64,000 bases of DNA from positions 2,790,001-2,854,000 of the forward strand of contig NZ_CP058316.1 of NCBI RefSeq assembly GCF_013389665.1. The letters run 5' to 3'. The translations under genes and the position numbers were made by a program. Origin of the DNA: Microbacterium oleivorans (GTDB lineage: Bacteria; Actinomycetota; Actinomycetes; Actinomycetales; Microbacteriaceae). The notes under the pieces are model-generated. The model had not been told where the DNA came from. It saw nothing but the letters and a program-made list of their open reading frames with translations, and ran no database searches. How positions within the stretch are numbered: position 1 is the stretch's first letter; each line of letters opens with the position of its first letter. This document shows, piece by piece, positions 39,666-47,805 of this stretch.

Positions 39666-40781
39666 TCAGCCGACGGCGTCGACGAGCGGAGCCGCGGCGA
39701 GCCCATGCGCCGCGGCGACACCGTCGCTCACGAGGAGCCCCGCCGTGGTGTTCAGCCCGAGCGCCAGCGCGTGGTCGGCGCGCATCGCGTCGCGCCATCC
39801 CTGGCGTGCGATCTGCCGGACGTAGGGGATGGTGGCGTTGGTCAGCGCCGCCGTCGAGGTGTTCGGCACCGCCCCGGGCATGTTCGCGACGCAGTAGAAG
39901 ACGCTGCCGTGGACGCGGAAGGTCGGGTCGGCGTGCGTGGTGGCGCGGGTGTCCTCGAAGCATCCCCCCTGGTCGACGGCGATGTCGACCAGGACGGATC
40001 CGGGCCGCATCCGCGCGACCGTCTCGTTTCGGACGAGCTTGGGTGCCCGGGCGCCGGGGATGAGCACCGAGCCGACGACCAGGTCGGACGACACGACGGC
40101 CCGTTCGAGGTCCAGAGGGTTGGAGGCAGCCGTCTTCACCCGGCCCTGGAAGTGGTCGTCGAGGAACCGGAGGCGCTGGATGTTCGTGTCGAAGATCGTC
40201 ACGTCGGCGCCGAGTCCCGCGGCGATGTAAGCCGCGTTGGCGCCCGCCACCCCGCCGCCGATGACGGTCACCGCCGCCGGTCGCGTGCCCGGGACTCCTG
40301 ACATCAGCAGCCCGAGCCCGCCCGCGGAGCGCAGCAGCGTGGAGGCGCCGACCATCGGAGCGAGGCGTCCCGCCACCTCGCTCATGGGGGCCAGGAGCGG
40401 CAGACCGCCTCCGGGCAGCTGCACCGTCTCGTAGGCGATGGCCGTCATCCCGCTCTCGAGCAGCCTGTCCGTGAGCGGCCGGTCGGCGGCGAGGTGGAGG
40501 TACGTGAAGAGCACGAGGTCGTCGCGGAAGCGGTGGTACTCCTGCGCGATCGGCTCTTTGACCTTCAGGACGAGCTCGGCCCGGGCCCAGACCTCGTCGG
40601 CATCCTCGACGAGGACGGCGCCGGCTTCGTCGTACTCCGCGTCGGGCAGCGATGACCCCTCGCCGGCGCCGCGCTGCACGATGACCTCGTGGCCGGCCAC
40701 GACGAGGTCGTGCACCCCGGCCGGGGTCAACGCGACCCGGTACTCGTTGTTCTTGACCTCGCTGGGAACGCTGATGCGCAT
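39666..40781 (-). CDS. ald: Alanine dehydrogenase
   Basis: The 371-residue enzyme interconverts alanine and pyruvate with NAD. The N-terminus MRISVPSEVKNNEYRVALTPAGV carries the substrate Arg, EPIAQEYH the catalytic region with Lys just before (KVKEP), TYLHLAAD the His, and VIGGGVAGANAAYIAAGLGADVTIFD the NAD fold. ATG 40781 follows AAAGGA. It lies 34 bases downstream of the asparaginase gene, probably in one transcript for use of amino acids as nitrogen and carbon sources. Confidence 0.96.
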   Translation of the reverse strand: MRISVPSEVKNNEYRVALTPAGVHDLVVAGHEVIVQRGAGEGSSLPDAEYDEAGAVLVEDADEVWARAELVLKVKEPIAQEYHRFRDDLVLFTYLHLAADRPLTDRLLESGMTAIAYETVQLPGGGLPLLAPMSEVAGRLAPMVGASTLLRSAGGLGLLMSGVPGTRPAAVTVIGGGVAGANAAYIAAGLGADVTIFDTNIQRLRFLDDHFQGRVKTAASNPLDLERAVVSSDLVVGSVLIPGARAPKLVRNETVARMRPGSVLVDIAVDQGGCFEDTRATTHADPTFRVHGSVFYCVANMPGAVPNTSTAALTNATIPYVRQIARQGWRDAMRADHALALGLNTTAGLLVSDGVAAAHGLAAAPLVDAVG

Positions 40782-40815
40782 GGCAGTCCTTTCTGCGCTC
40801 CCTCGTGAGGAGCGG

Positions 40816-41805
40816 CTATACCGTCGGTCGGATGATGCCGACGTCCTGTCCGCCGCCGAACACCGTCAGCGGGAGCTTCGAGATCACGGGCGCCACCTGA
40901 GCGGCCTCGAGAGCGCCGGCCCGCACCAGCAGCGTGAGGGCGATGGCCGTCGCGGCGCGGCCGCCGCCGTCGAGCACCTTCAGCGCGGCTGTGGTGCCGT
41001 CGGGCGCGACCATGACGAGCACGCCCTCGGCTCCGGTCTTGGCGAACACGCCCAGGCGTTCGATCGCGACGGTGTCGGGCCGGCCGGGGCCGTCGATCGT
41101 CCAGGGGTTCTCCCGCACCGCCCGCACGAGCGCGCCCGCCATGCGGTGGAGCGCGAACGGCGAACGTTCGCTGGCGGTGCCGATGCGCTGGATCGCCCGG
41201 CCGAGCGCCACGAGGCTCATGGCGTAGACGGGCGCACCGCATCCGTCGATCGCCATCGTGGCGGCCTTGGTGCCGGTGAGCCGTTCGATGACCTCGCGCG
41301 TGTGGACCTGCAGCGGGTGGTCGGGCGCGAGGTAGGTGTCGGTGTCCCAGCCGCTCGCGACGCACGCGGCGAGCATCGCGGCGTGCTTGCCGGAGCAGTT
41401 CATGCGGATGCGCGAGGGCGTTCCGAGCTCGCGGACCATCTCGTCTCGTGTAGCGGTGTCGCCCGGCCAGGCCGCCGGGCAGCGCAGGTCGTCTTCGCCG
41501 AGCCCGGCGTCGTTGAGGATGTCGCGGACGACGGCGACGTGCCGGTCTGTGCCCGAGTGGCTCGCGGTGGACAGTCCGAGACGCTCGCCCTCGAGGGGAG
41601 CGCCCGCGGTGAGGCTCGCGAGCGCCTGCAACGGCTTCAGCGTCGATCGGGGGAGGATCGGCGCGTCGACATCTCCGAGCGAGCGGATCGGTGTGCCGTC
41701 GGCGCCTAGGACGACCGCGGATCCGGCGTGCCGCGACTCGATGAAGCCGCTGCGCTCCACGACCGCGAGTTCGACGGCGGCGGAAACGGTGAGGGTCTGC
41801 GGCAC
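40816..41805 (-). CDS. L-asparaginase II-type (PF06089) enzyme
   Basis: The 329-residue protein matches the Rhizobium etli-type asparaginase family rather than the E. coli type: RSTLKPLQALA with the Ser-x-x-Lys pair, RMNCSGKHAAMLAACV with Cys and Lys, and AIDGCGAPVYAM with a second Cys. It would hydrolyse asparagine to aspartate and ammonia in the cytoplasm. GTG 41805 lies six bases after a TAGGCT box. It starts the two-gene run asparaginase-ald and is divergent from an OsmC gene. Confidence 0.88.
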   Translation of the reverse strand: MPQTLTVSAAVELAVVERSGFIESRHAGSAVVLGADGTPIRSLGDVDAPILPRSTLKPLQALASLTAGAPLEGERLGLSTASHSGTDRHVAVVRDILNDAGLGEDDLRCPAAWPGDTATRDEMVRELGTPSRIRMNCSGKHAAMLAACVASGWDTDTYLAPDHPLQVHTREVIERLTGTKAATMAIDGCGAPVYAMSLVALGRAIQRIGTASERSPFALHRMAGALVRAVRENPWTIDGPGRPDTVAIERLGVFAKTGAEGVLVMVAPDGTTAALKVLDGGGRAATAIALTLLVRAGALEAAQVAPVISKLPLTVFGGGQDVGIIRPTV

Positions 41806-41811
41806 CCCGTC

Positions 41812-41817
41812 AGCCTA
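41812..41817 (-). promoter_or_regulatory. -10 box TAGGCT, leaderless promoter of the asparaginase gene
   Basis: On the minus strand TAGGCT (41817 to 41812) ends six bases before GTG 41805. The divergent OsmC gene has CAGACT (41846-41851) six bases before its ATG. Confidence 0.5.
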
Positions 41818-41857
41818 CCGCCGGCGGGTGCCGGACACCGCGTGTCAGACTGAGCGC

Positions 41858-42337
41858 ATGTTGGGTGAGCATCGATACGCCGTGCGTGCGGAGTGGACCG
41901 GAAACCGAGGGACCGGCACGACCGGCTACCGCGACTACGACCGCGCCGTTACCTTGAGTATCGCCGGAAAACCCGAGCTCGCCGCATCCGCCGACAAGCC
42001 GTTCCGCGGCGATCCGTCGCGCTGGAACCCCGAGGATCTGCTCGTCTCTGCGCTCGCCGAGTGCCACCTGCTGTCGTATCTTCACGCGTGCGTGAGCGCG
42101 GGGGTCGTCGTCGTCGAGTACACCGACGACGCCGTCGGGGTCATGCGCGAGGACGGACGCGGGGGTGGCGCCTTCGCCGAGGTGGTGCTGCGGCCGCGCG
42201 TCGTGGTCGCCGACGCATCGATGGTGGATGCTGCGCGAGCCGCGCATGCGCAGGCGAACGAATGGTGTTTCATCGCGAATTCGGTGAACTTTCCCGTGCG
42301 GCACGAGGCGACCATCGCGGTGGCCGGTTCGGTCTGA
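41858..42337 (+). CDS. OsmC family protein
   Basis: The 159-residue protein has the OsmC layout with GDPSRWNPEDLLVSALAECHLLSYLH, carrying the first Cys, and HAQANEWCFIANSVNFPV, carrying the second. Such pairs reduce organic hydroperoxides. ATG 41858 lies six bases after CAGACT. It converges on the acyltransferase gene with eight bases between stops. A second OsmC protein of a different subtype is encoded at 52588-53013. Confidence 0.85.
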   Translation: MLGEHRYAVRAEWTGNRGTGTTGYRDYDRAVTLSIAGKPELAASADKPFRGDPSRWNPEDLLVSALAECHLLSYLHACVSAGVVVVEYTDDAVGVMREDGRGGGAFAEVVLRPRVVVADASMVDAARAAHAQANEWCFIANSVNFPVRHEATIAVAGSV

Positions 42338-42345
42338 GCCGGCGA

Positions 42346-43140
42346 TCAGCGTCGTTCGTGCGGCAGGGCCTGCCTGATGCGTTCGACCGTGTTCTGAGCG
42401 GGAGCCTCGTTGTAGGCGCCGGCAAGCTCCTGACCTGAGAGCGCGTGGATGGCCGCCATGATCTCGTCGGTGGCGTTGCGTCTCGCGCGGCCCGAGTCGG
42501 CGGAGCCGTGGTGGCTCAGGTCCAGCGGCTCGCCGAAGCGAACGGTGATGCGGGGACGCAGGCGGGGGAACTTGGCGCCGACGGGCATGATCTCGCTGGT
42601 GCCGATGAGGCCGACGGGCACGACCGGGGCGCCAGTCTGCAGCGCGAGGAACGCCACACCGGTGCGGCCCTTGTAGAGGCGTCCATCGAGGGAGCGCGTG
42701 CCCTCGGGGTACAGCGCGGTGGACCATCCGGCGTCGAGCATCTTCTTCTGCTGGTCGAGTGCGTCGAGCGCTGCCTGGCCGGCGCCGCGGCGAACCGGGA
42801 AGGCGCCGGCGGCGAAGAAGAACTCGCGGGAGAGCCAACCGCGAAAACCGGTGCCGTCGAAGTAGCTCGACTTCGCGAGGAAGCGCACCGGCCGCGGCGA
42901 GGCCATGGGGATGACGAAGGAGTCGATGAACGACAGGTGGTTGCTGGCCAGGATGACCGCGCCCTTGCGCGGGAAGTGCTCGCGTCCCTCGATACGCGGC
43001 CGGTACATCATGCGCGCGAGCGGAGCCAGGACCCAGCGGCCGATGACATAGGTCAGGCCGATGCCCGGCACCGCTTCGGCGACATCCGGCTCGATCTCGG
43101 CGGGTTCGTCGCTCGTCGGCTCGGTTGCGTCGGAGTTCAC
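42346..43140 (-). CDS. PlsC-like 1-acylglycerol-3-phosphate acyltransferase
   Basis: The 264-residue protein has the PlsC motifs: ASNHLSFIDSFVIPM (HX4D catalytic motif), FRGWLSREFFFAAGAFPVRRG, YPEGTRSLDGRLYKGRTGVAFLAL and VPVGLIGT. It would acylate lysophosphatidic acid in phospholipid synthesis. A short hydrophobic stretch near 25-40 may attach it to the membrane. GTG 43140 lies six bases after a TAGCCT box, so the mRNA is probably leaderless. Confidence 0.9.
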   Translation of the reverse strand: MNSDATEPTSDEPAEIEPDVAEAVPGIGLTYVIGRWVLAPLARMMYRPRIEGREHFPRKGAVILASNHLSFIDSFVIPMASPRPVRFLAKSSYFDGTGFRGWLSREFFFAAGAFPVRRGAGQAALDALDQQKKMLDAGWSTALYPEGTRSLDGRLYKGRTGVAFLALQTGAPVVPVGLIGTSEIMPVGAKFPRLRPRITVRFGEPLDLSHHGSADSGRARRNATDEIMAAIHALSGQELAGAYNEAPAQNTVERIRQALPHERR

Positions 43141-43146
43141 CAGACG

Positions 43147-43152
43147 AGGCTA
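43147..43152 (-). promoter_or_regulatory. -10 box TAGCCT, leaderless promoter of the acyltransferase gene
   Basis: The minus strand reads TAGCCT from 43152 to 43147, six bases before GTG 43140. It lies in the 71-base gap after the HNH gene. Confidence 0.5.
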
Positions 43153-43211
43153 CTGCGCTTTGCATACCCGGGCGGACATGTCGGCGCGACGGTCCGCACG
43201 GGCTGATCCGG

Positions 43212-44672
43212 TCAGAACGGTGGCCGACTCGGTGTAGCTCCGGCACCCGCCGGGGGCTCCGGTGGTAGCCGCCCCGGTGGAGTGAGGCCCGGTCGGGTGA
43301 CCCCGTCGGGTGGGGTGAAGCCGGGTGGGGTGAAGGTGACGAGGGGTGGTGGTGCGTTGTCTTGGTAGACCCGTCCGGTGGGGGAGGTCCAGGTGAGGGT
43401 TCCGCCGGGGAGTTGTCTGACTCGCCATCGGGTGTGGTGTTTGGTGTGGTGGTGTCGTTTGCAGAGGTTGGCGAGGTTGTGGATGTGGGTGGGTCCGCCG
43501 TGGGATGCGGCGATGGTGTGGTCGTTTTCGCAGCGGATGGCGGGTTGTCGGCATCCGGGGAATCGGCAGTGTCGGTCTCGTGCCCGGAGGAGCCGTTTCA
43601 TCGCGGCGGTGGGGGTGTAGGTGTCGCATTCGAGGACGGTGCCGGTGACGGGGTGGGTGAGCAGCCGGTCCCACCCGGTGTTCTCGCCGGCGAGGACCCG
43701 TGCGGTGGTGGCGTCGATGGGGGAGCGGCCGACGAGGTCGGCGGGGTGCTCGTCCTGTCCCGCCAGGGTCAGCGCTGAGACCACCACCTGCACCTTCGCG
43801 CGGATCGCGCCGAGGGCACCGTTCCCGTCTCCTGTGTCGGTGGGGTCCAGTGATGGTGTTCCGGCGAGGAGGAGGTCGGAGAACACGTCCGCGCGGACAT
43901 GATCGATCGTGCGGGTGTCATCGACGAAGGATGACCCGACGTGCGCGGCATCGACGGATCCCGTCACGAGCGCGCCGTCCGGCGCATCCCCGGCATCGGC
44001 CCCTCGGGCATCCGCTGCGCCTCGCGCGTGGATGATCTCCCGGGCCTGCTGGGTGAGGCGATCCACGATCCCCTCCGCGATCACGGTCGGGACGGTCGCG
44101 ACGAGGTCCGACATCCCGTCGACTCCGGGCTGCACCCGAACGCACCGTCCGGCTGCTGCTTCCCGGTGCCGTTCGGTGAACGGGCGGGGGTGAAGTCGTT
44201 CGGCGAGCATCCGCAGACGTTCCCGCACCCGGTTCGGGGTCTCACCCTGGCACAGGTCAATGGCCTGCCGTTCGAACTCCGCCCGCACCTCACCGGGCAC
44301 GATCGCCCCGGCATCCTGAATCACCAGCACATGCCCCCGAACGAGGCGGCCGTCCTCCCACGCCGACATCGTCGCGGGGTAGCTCTCCACCAAATCCCGT
44401 GCCTCATCGATCCGCCGCTGCAACGTCCGATCCGTCGCGACGAACACCCCCGCCAATTCCGCGGCGATCGACCGGAGCGCCATCTCGTGGGCCTTCGCCC
44501 GCTCCGACGCACCGGCAGCCTGCCGCTCGGCCAGCTGCCCGGCCGCGGCGAGCACCCGCACCTCACGGATCTGCCCGAACCGCACAGCATCCTTCGCGGC
44601 CTCGGCATCCGTCACCAGCGCGGCCAGCGCGGCGACGTCCGCGTCACTGCCGTACCCGACGTTCGAATGCAT
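43212..44672 (-). CDS. DUF222-HNH endonuclease
   Basis: The 486-residue protein has an N-terminal helical DUF222 domain (about 1-300) and a C-terminal HNH nuclease domain: CRFPGCRQPAIRCENDHTIAASHGGPTHIHNLANLCKRHH, with the zinc Cys pair, the HNH-type DH and the final His. The tail after about 440 is Pro/Gly/Thr-rich. This family is very abundant in actinobacteria, often in many copies per genome, and its function is not established. ATG 44672 lies inside a LexA-like palindrome (44663-44678), suggesting induction by DNA damage. No partner gene for restriction or toxin-immunity is beside it. Confidence 0.88.
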   Translation of the reverse strand: MHSNVGYGSDADVAALAALVTDAEAAKDAVRFGQIREVRVLAAAGQLAERQAAGASERAKAHEMALRSIAAELAGVFVATDRTLQRRIDEARDLVESYPATMSAWEDGRLVRGHVLVIQDAGAIVPGEVRAEFERQAIDLCQGETPNRVRERLRMLAERLHPRPFTERHREAAAGRCVRVQPGVDGMSDLVATVPTVIAEGIVDRLTQQAREIIHARGAADARGADAGDAPDGALVTGSVDAAHVGSSFVDDTRTIDHVRADVFSDLLLAGTPSLDPTDTGDGNGALGAIRAKVQVVVSALTLAGQDEHPADLVGRSPIDATTARVLAGENTGWDRLLTHPVTGTVLECDTYTPTAAMKRLLRARDRHCRFPGCRQPAIRCENDHTIAASHGGPTHIHNLANLCKRHHHTKHHTRWRVRQLPGGTLTWTSPTGRVYQDNAPPPLVTFTPPGFTPPDGVTRPGLTPPGRLPPEPPAGAGATPSRPPF

Positions 44673-44678
44673 GTTCGA
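44663..44678. promoter_or_regulatory. LexA-like box over the start codon of the DUF222-HNH gene
   Basis: TCGAATGCATGTTCGA departs at only one of the twelve fixed positions from the actinobacterial LexA pattern TCGAAC-N4-GTTCGA. The box before recA in this window has the same T variant at that position. The minus-strand start codon of the HNH gene (44672-44670) lies within it. A repressor here would block initiation or early elongation. Confidence 0.6.
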
Positions 44679-44818
44679 ATCATGTCACGGACCTCCGACA
44701 TCCGACCGTCCTCCGACGGAGGGGAGTTCCGGCTCGTGGTCCCACGGCCGAACCGCGCCACGCCGCATCGCCCCATCGCCGAACCGCACCGACCTGCGCC
44801 GCCATCCACCCGAACATG

Positions 44819-44854
44819 GCACGGGCCCGCGCGCCGGAGCGTGCGGGCCCGTGC
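44819..44854 (-). terminator. Terminator of the DUF5302 gene
   Basis: GCACGGGCCCGC (44819-44830) and GCGGGCCCGTGC (44843-44854) form a perfect 12-bp stem with a 12-base loop, ending 10 bases from the minus-strand DUF5302 stop. It keeps that gene separate from the HNH gene. A smaller stem, CCTCC/GGAGG, lies at 44710-44722. Confidence 0.75.
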
Positions 44855-44864
44855 GCTCGGCGCG

Positions 44865-45047
44865 TCAGCCGCTCTTGCGGCGGAACTCGCGCTTGGTCAT
44901 CGCGCCGTGCGAGGCGTGGACGGATGAGTCGCCGTCCAGGTGGGCCTCGCCCGTGCGGTGCTGGGCGTTCTTCTTCTCGAGCGCCTCGCGGAACTTGCGC
45001 TTCACATCGTCCGATGCCGCGCCCGTGGGCTTGTCTGCTTCGCTCAT
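44865..45047 (-). CDS. DUF5302 protein
   Basis: The 60-residue charged protein has DDVKRKFREALEKKNAQ and the C-terminal FRRKSG typical of DUF5302, a small actinobacterial family of unknown role. It is probably nucleic-acid associated or disordered; this is a guess from charge. ATG 45047 lies six bases after a TATCGT box (45059 to 45054 on the minus strand), so the message is probably leaderless. It is divergent from pnp. Confidence 0.85.
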   Translation of the reverse strand: MSEADKPTGAASDDVKRKFREALEKKNAQHRTGEAHLDGDSSVHASHGAMTKREFRRKSG

Positions 45048-45053
45048 ACGGCC

Positions 45054-45059
45054 ACGATA
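45054..45059 (-). promoter_or_regulatory. -10 box TATCGT, leaderless promoter of the DUF5302 gene
   Basis: On the minus strand TATCGT ends six bases before ATG 45047, the same spacing seen at the other leaderless genes. Confidence 0.5.
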
Positions 45060-45081
45060 CGCAGGGCGAGGGTGCCACTGG

Positions 45082-45087
45082 TAGGCT
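45082..45087 (+). promoter_or_regulatory. -10 box TAGGCT, candidate pnp promoter
   Basis: TAGGCT lies in the 291-base gap between DUF5302 and pnp, giving a leader of about 245 bases that includes the structured element 45154-45230. No clear -35 is visible. Confidence 0.5.
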
Positions 45088-45153
45088 GGGGCAGGTTGCC
45101 GTCCGGCACCCGCTCAATTCAACACTGAGCTCATGGAGCGGATCCGGCAGGAA

Positions 45154-45230
45154 GCTGGTCCCCTGTGGTGGGTTCCCATCCCGATCGACACCTCGATCGC
45201 GGAGATGGTGATCTTCGACTGGTGACCAGC
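45154..45230 (+). ncRNA. Structured pnp leader, probable Actino-pnp RNA
   Basis: GCTGGTC (45154-45160) pairs with GACCAGC (45224-45230), CCATC (45176-45180) with GATGG (45204-45208), and CGATCGA (45182-45188) with TCGATCG (45193-45199) around loop CACC. Together they form a long nested hairpin. A conserved RNA motif called Actino-pnp is known upstream of pnp in actinobacteria, thought to control its expression. Position and shape fit; a covariance-model search would confirm. A further stem CGCACGA/TCGTGCG lies at 45282-45297. Confidence 0.65.
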
Positions 45231-45338
45231 GCAGGCGGTTCTCGCGGCTCTGACCGCGCGCCCATATCTGCCCCGCTCCTTCGCACGATCTCGTGCGCGA
45301 AACGCGCGTGCGAGTCTAAACAAAGAAGGAGAGACCTC

Positions 45339-47609
45339 TTGGAAGGTCCAGAAATCACCGCAGCTGAAGCAGTCCTCGACAACGGCCGCTTCGGCACCCG
45401 CACCGTCCGGTTCGAGACCGGGCGCCTGGCGCAGCAGGCGCAGGGCGCCGTCGCCGCATACCTCGACGAGGAGACGATGCTCCTCTCGGCCACCAGCGCC
45501 GGCAAGCACCCGCGCGAAGGCTTCGACTTCTTCCCGCTGACCGTCGACGTCGAAGAGCGTTCCTACGCCGCCGGCAAGATCCCCGGCTCGTTCTTCCGCC
45601 GCGAGGGCCGCCCCTCGACCGAGGCGATCCTCGTCTGCCGTCTCATCGACCGTCCGCTGCGCCCGTCGTTCGTCGACGGCCTGCGCAACGAGGTCCAGAT
45701 CGTCATCACCGTGCTGTCGATCGCACCCGGCGAGTACTACGACGCCCTCGCGATCAACGCCGCCTCGGCGTCCACCCAGATCTCGGGCCTGCCGTTCTCC
45801 GGCCCGATCGCCGGTGTGCGTCTCGCACTCGTCCCGGGCCACGGCGAGCACGAAGACCAGTGGGTCGTGTTCCCGAACCAGAAGACCGTCGAGGAGGCCG
45901 TGTTCGACCTCACCGTCGCCGGTCGTGTCCTCCCCGATGGCGAGGTCGCGATCATGATGGTCGAGGCCGAGGCCACCGAGGGCAGCTGGAACCTCATCAA
46001 GGGCGGCGCCGTCAAGCCGAGCGAAGAGATCGTGGCCCAGGGCCTCGAGGCTTCGAAGCCGTTCATCAAGCAGCTCGTCGAGGCGCAGGCATCCATCGCC
46101 GCGTCGGCGTCGAAGGAGCCGGGCGTCTACCCCGTTTTCCCGCCGTACCAGCCGGCCGTCTACGACTTCGTGGCCGAGCGCACCTACGACGAGCTGTCGA
46201 AGGTGTACCAGATCGCCGACAAGCAGGAGCGACAGAGCGCCGACGACGCGATCAAGGACCGTGTCAAGGGCGAGGTCGCCGCTGCCGTCGAGGCGGAGCA
46301 GCTTCCCGCGACGGCTCTCGCCGAGTTCTCCGCGGCATACAAGTCGGTCACGAAGAAGATCGTCCGCGGCCGCATTCTCAGCGAGGGCGTGCGCATCGAC
46401 GGTCGTGGCCTCGCCGACATCCGTCCGCTCGACGCCGAGGTCCAGGTCCTGCCCCGTGTGCACGGATCGGCGATCTTCCAGCGCGGTGAGACCCAGATCC
46501 TGGGTGTCACCACGCTGAACATGCTCAAGATGGAGCAGCAGATCGACTCGCTCTCGCCCACGACGAGCAAGCGCTACCTGCACCACTACAACTTCCCGCC
46601 GTACTCGACCGGTGAGACCGGTCGCGTCGGCAGCCCGAAGCGTCGCGAGATCGGGCACGGCTTCCTCGCCGAGCGCGCCCTCGTGCCGGTGCTGCCCAGC
46701 CGCGAGGAGTTCCCGTACGCGATCCGCCAGGTGTCCGAGGCCCTCGGGTCCAACGGATCCACCTCGATGGGCTCGGTCTGCGCCTCGACGCTGTCGCTCC
46801 TCAACGCCGGTGTGCCGCTGCGCGCTCCGGTCGCGGGTATCGCGATGGGCCTCGTGACCGACCAGGTCGACGGCGAGACCCGCTATGCGGCTCTGACCGA
46901 CATCCTCGGCGCCGAAGACGCTCTGGGCGACATGGACTTCAAGGTCGCCGGAACGAGCGAGTTCGTCACCGCGATCCAGCTCGACACGAAGCTCGACGGC
47001 ATCCCGTCGTCGGTGCTGACCGCCGCGCTGACGCAGGCGAAGGAAGCGCGTCTGACGATCCTCAGCGTGCTGAACTCGGCGATCGACAGCCCGGACGAGA
47101 TGGCTCCGACCGCTCCGCGCGTGATCAGCGTGCAGATCCCGGTCGACAAGATCGGCGAGCTGATCGGGCCCAAGGGCAAGACGATCAACGCGATCCAGGA
47201 CGAGACCGGCGCGCAGATCTCGATCGAGGATGACGGCACCGTGTACATCGGCGCCGTCGACGGACCGTCGGCCGAGGCCGCTCGCGCCCAGGTCAACGCG
47301 ATCGCCAACCCGACCAACCCCGAGGTGGGCGAGCAGTTCCTGGGCACGGTCGTGAAGATCGCGACCTTCGGTGCGTTCGTCTCGCTCCTCCCGGGCAAGG
47401 ACGGTCTGCTGCATGTCAGCGAGGTCCGCAAGCTCGCCGGCGGCAAGCGCGTCGAGAACGTCGAGGACGTGCTCGGCGTCGGTCAGAAGATCCTCGTTCG
47501 CATCACCAAGATCGACGACCGCGGCAAGCTGTCGCTCGAGCCGGTGGTCGAGGAGAGCGCCGATCAGGGTGCGCCGGCGGCTGCCGACGACGCTCCGACC
47601 GAGGGCTGA
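45339..47609 (+). CDS. pnp: Polyribonucleotide nucleotidyltransferase
   Basis: The 756-residue enzyme degrades RNA 3'-5' by phosphorolysis. Two RNase PH-like domains (about 10-150 and 340-560) flank a helical linker; the second contains [14 protein letters not shown] and [18 protein letters not shown], with catalytic Asp residues near [12 protein letters not shown] domain with [25 protein letters not shown] and an S1 domain with [28 protein letters not shown] follow. TTG 45339 is the start, set by AGAAGGAGAG (45324-45333) and homology. In many bacteria rpsO lies just upstream; it does not here. Confidence 0.97.
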   Translation: MEGPEITAAEAVLDNGRFGTRTVRFETGRLAQQAQGAVAAYLDEETMLLSATSAGKHPREGFDFFPLTVDVEERSYAAGKIPGSFFRREGRPSTEAILVCRLIDRPLRPSFVDGLRNEVQIVITVLSIAPGEYYDALAINAASASTQISGLPFSGPIAGVRLALVPGHGEHEDQWVVFPNQKTVEEAVFDLTVAGRVLPDGEVAIMMVEAEATEGSWNLIKGGAVKPSEEIVAQGLEASKPFIKQLVEAQASIAASASKEPGVYPVFPPYQPAVYDFVAERTYDELSKVYQIADKQERQSADDAIKDRVKGEVAAAVEAEQLPATALAEFSAAYKSVTKKIVRGRILSEGVRIDGRGLADIRPLDAEVQVLPRVHGSAIFQRGETQILGVTTLNMLKMEQQIDSLSPTTSKRYLHHYNFPPYSTGETGRVGSPKRREIGHGFLAERALVPVLPSREEFPYAIRQVSEALGSNGSTSMGSVCASTLSLLNAGVPLRAPVAGIAMGLVTDQVDGETRYAALTDILGAEDALGDMDFKVAGTSEFVTAIQLDTKLDGIPSSVLTAALTQAKEARLTILSVLNSAIDSPDEMAPTAPRVISVQIPVDKIGELIGPKGKTINAIQDETGAQISIEDDGTVYIGAVDGPSAEAARAQVNAIANPTNPEVGEQFLGTVVKIATFGAFVSLLPGKDGLLHVSEVRKLAGGKRVENVEDVLGVGQKILVRITKIDDRGKLSLEPVVEESADQGAPAAADDAPTEG

Positions 47610-47623
47610 GTCCACCGCGTCAC

Positions 47624-47656
47624 CGGATGCCCGTCCCCTCTCGGGGCGGGCATCCG
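47624..47656 (+). terminator. Hairpin terminator of pnp
   Basis: CGGATGCCCG (47624-47633) plus CCCC (47635-47638) pairs with GGGG (47643-47646) plus CGGGCATCCG (47647-47656), leaving one bulged T and loop TCTC. It begins 14 bases after the pnp stop. The following sequence is only moderately T-rich. Confidence 0.75.
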
Positions 47657-47805
47657 TCGTCTCACCGGTCGTGATGAAACAGTTATGCGATATTCACGGC
47701 CCGTTCTCGGAAATCGGCTGACGGCTGCGCGTCGTGACCTACTCTCGAAGTGCGCGCCGAGGTGCAGCGCATCACGAGACCTCGGCGCCGGCGCGGAGGT
47801 GTGTG

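Noticed and set aside
36692..39721. Open frame of about 1000 codons on the minus strand opposite the APC permease and the dehydrogenase
   Set aside because: Same cause: a shadow of well supported plus-strand genes, with Arg/His/Asp-rich composition and no recognisable domain.
43212..44672. DUF222-HNH gene as a homing or insertion element
   Set aside because: No flanking direct repeats, integrase, intron or interrupted gene is visible.
45048..45338. Search for rpsO upstream of pnp
   Set aside because: No frame in this gap encodes a ribosomal protein S15-like sequence.
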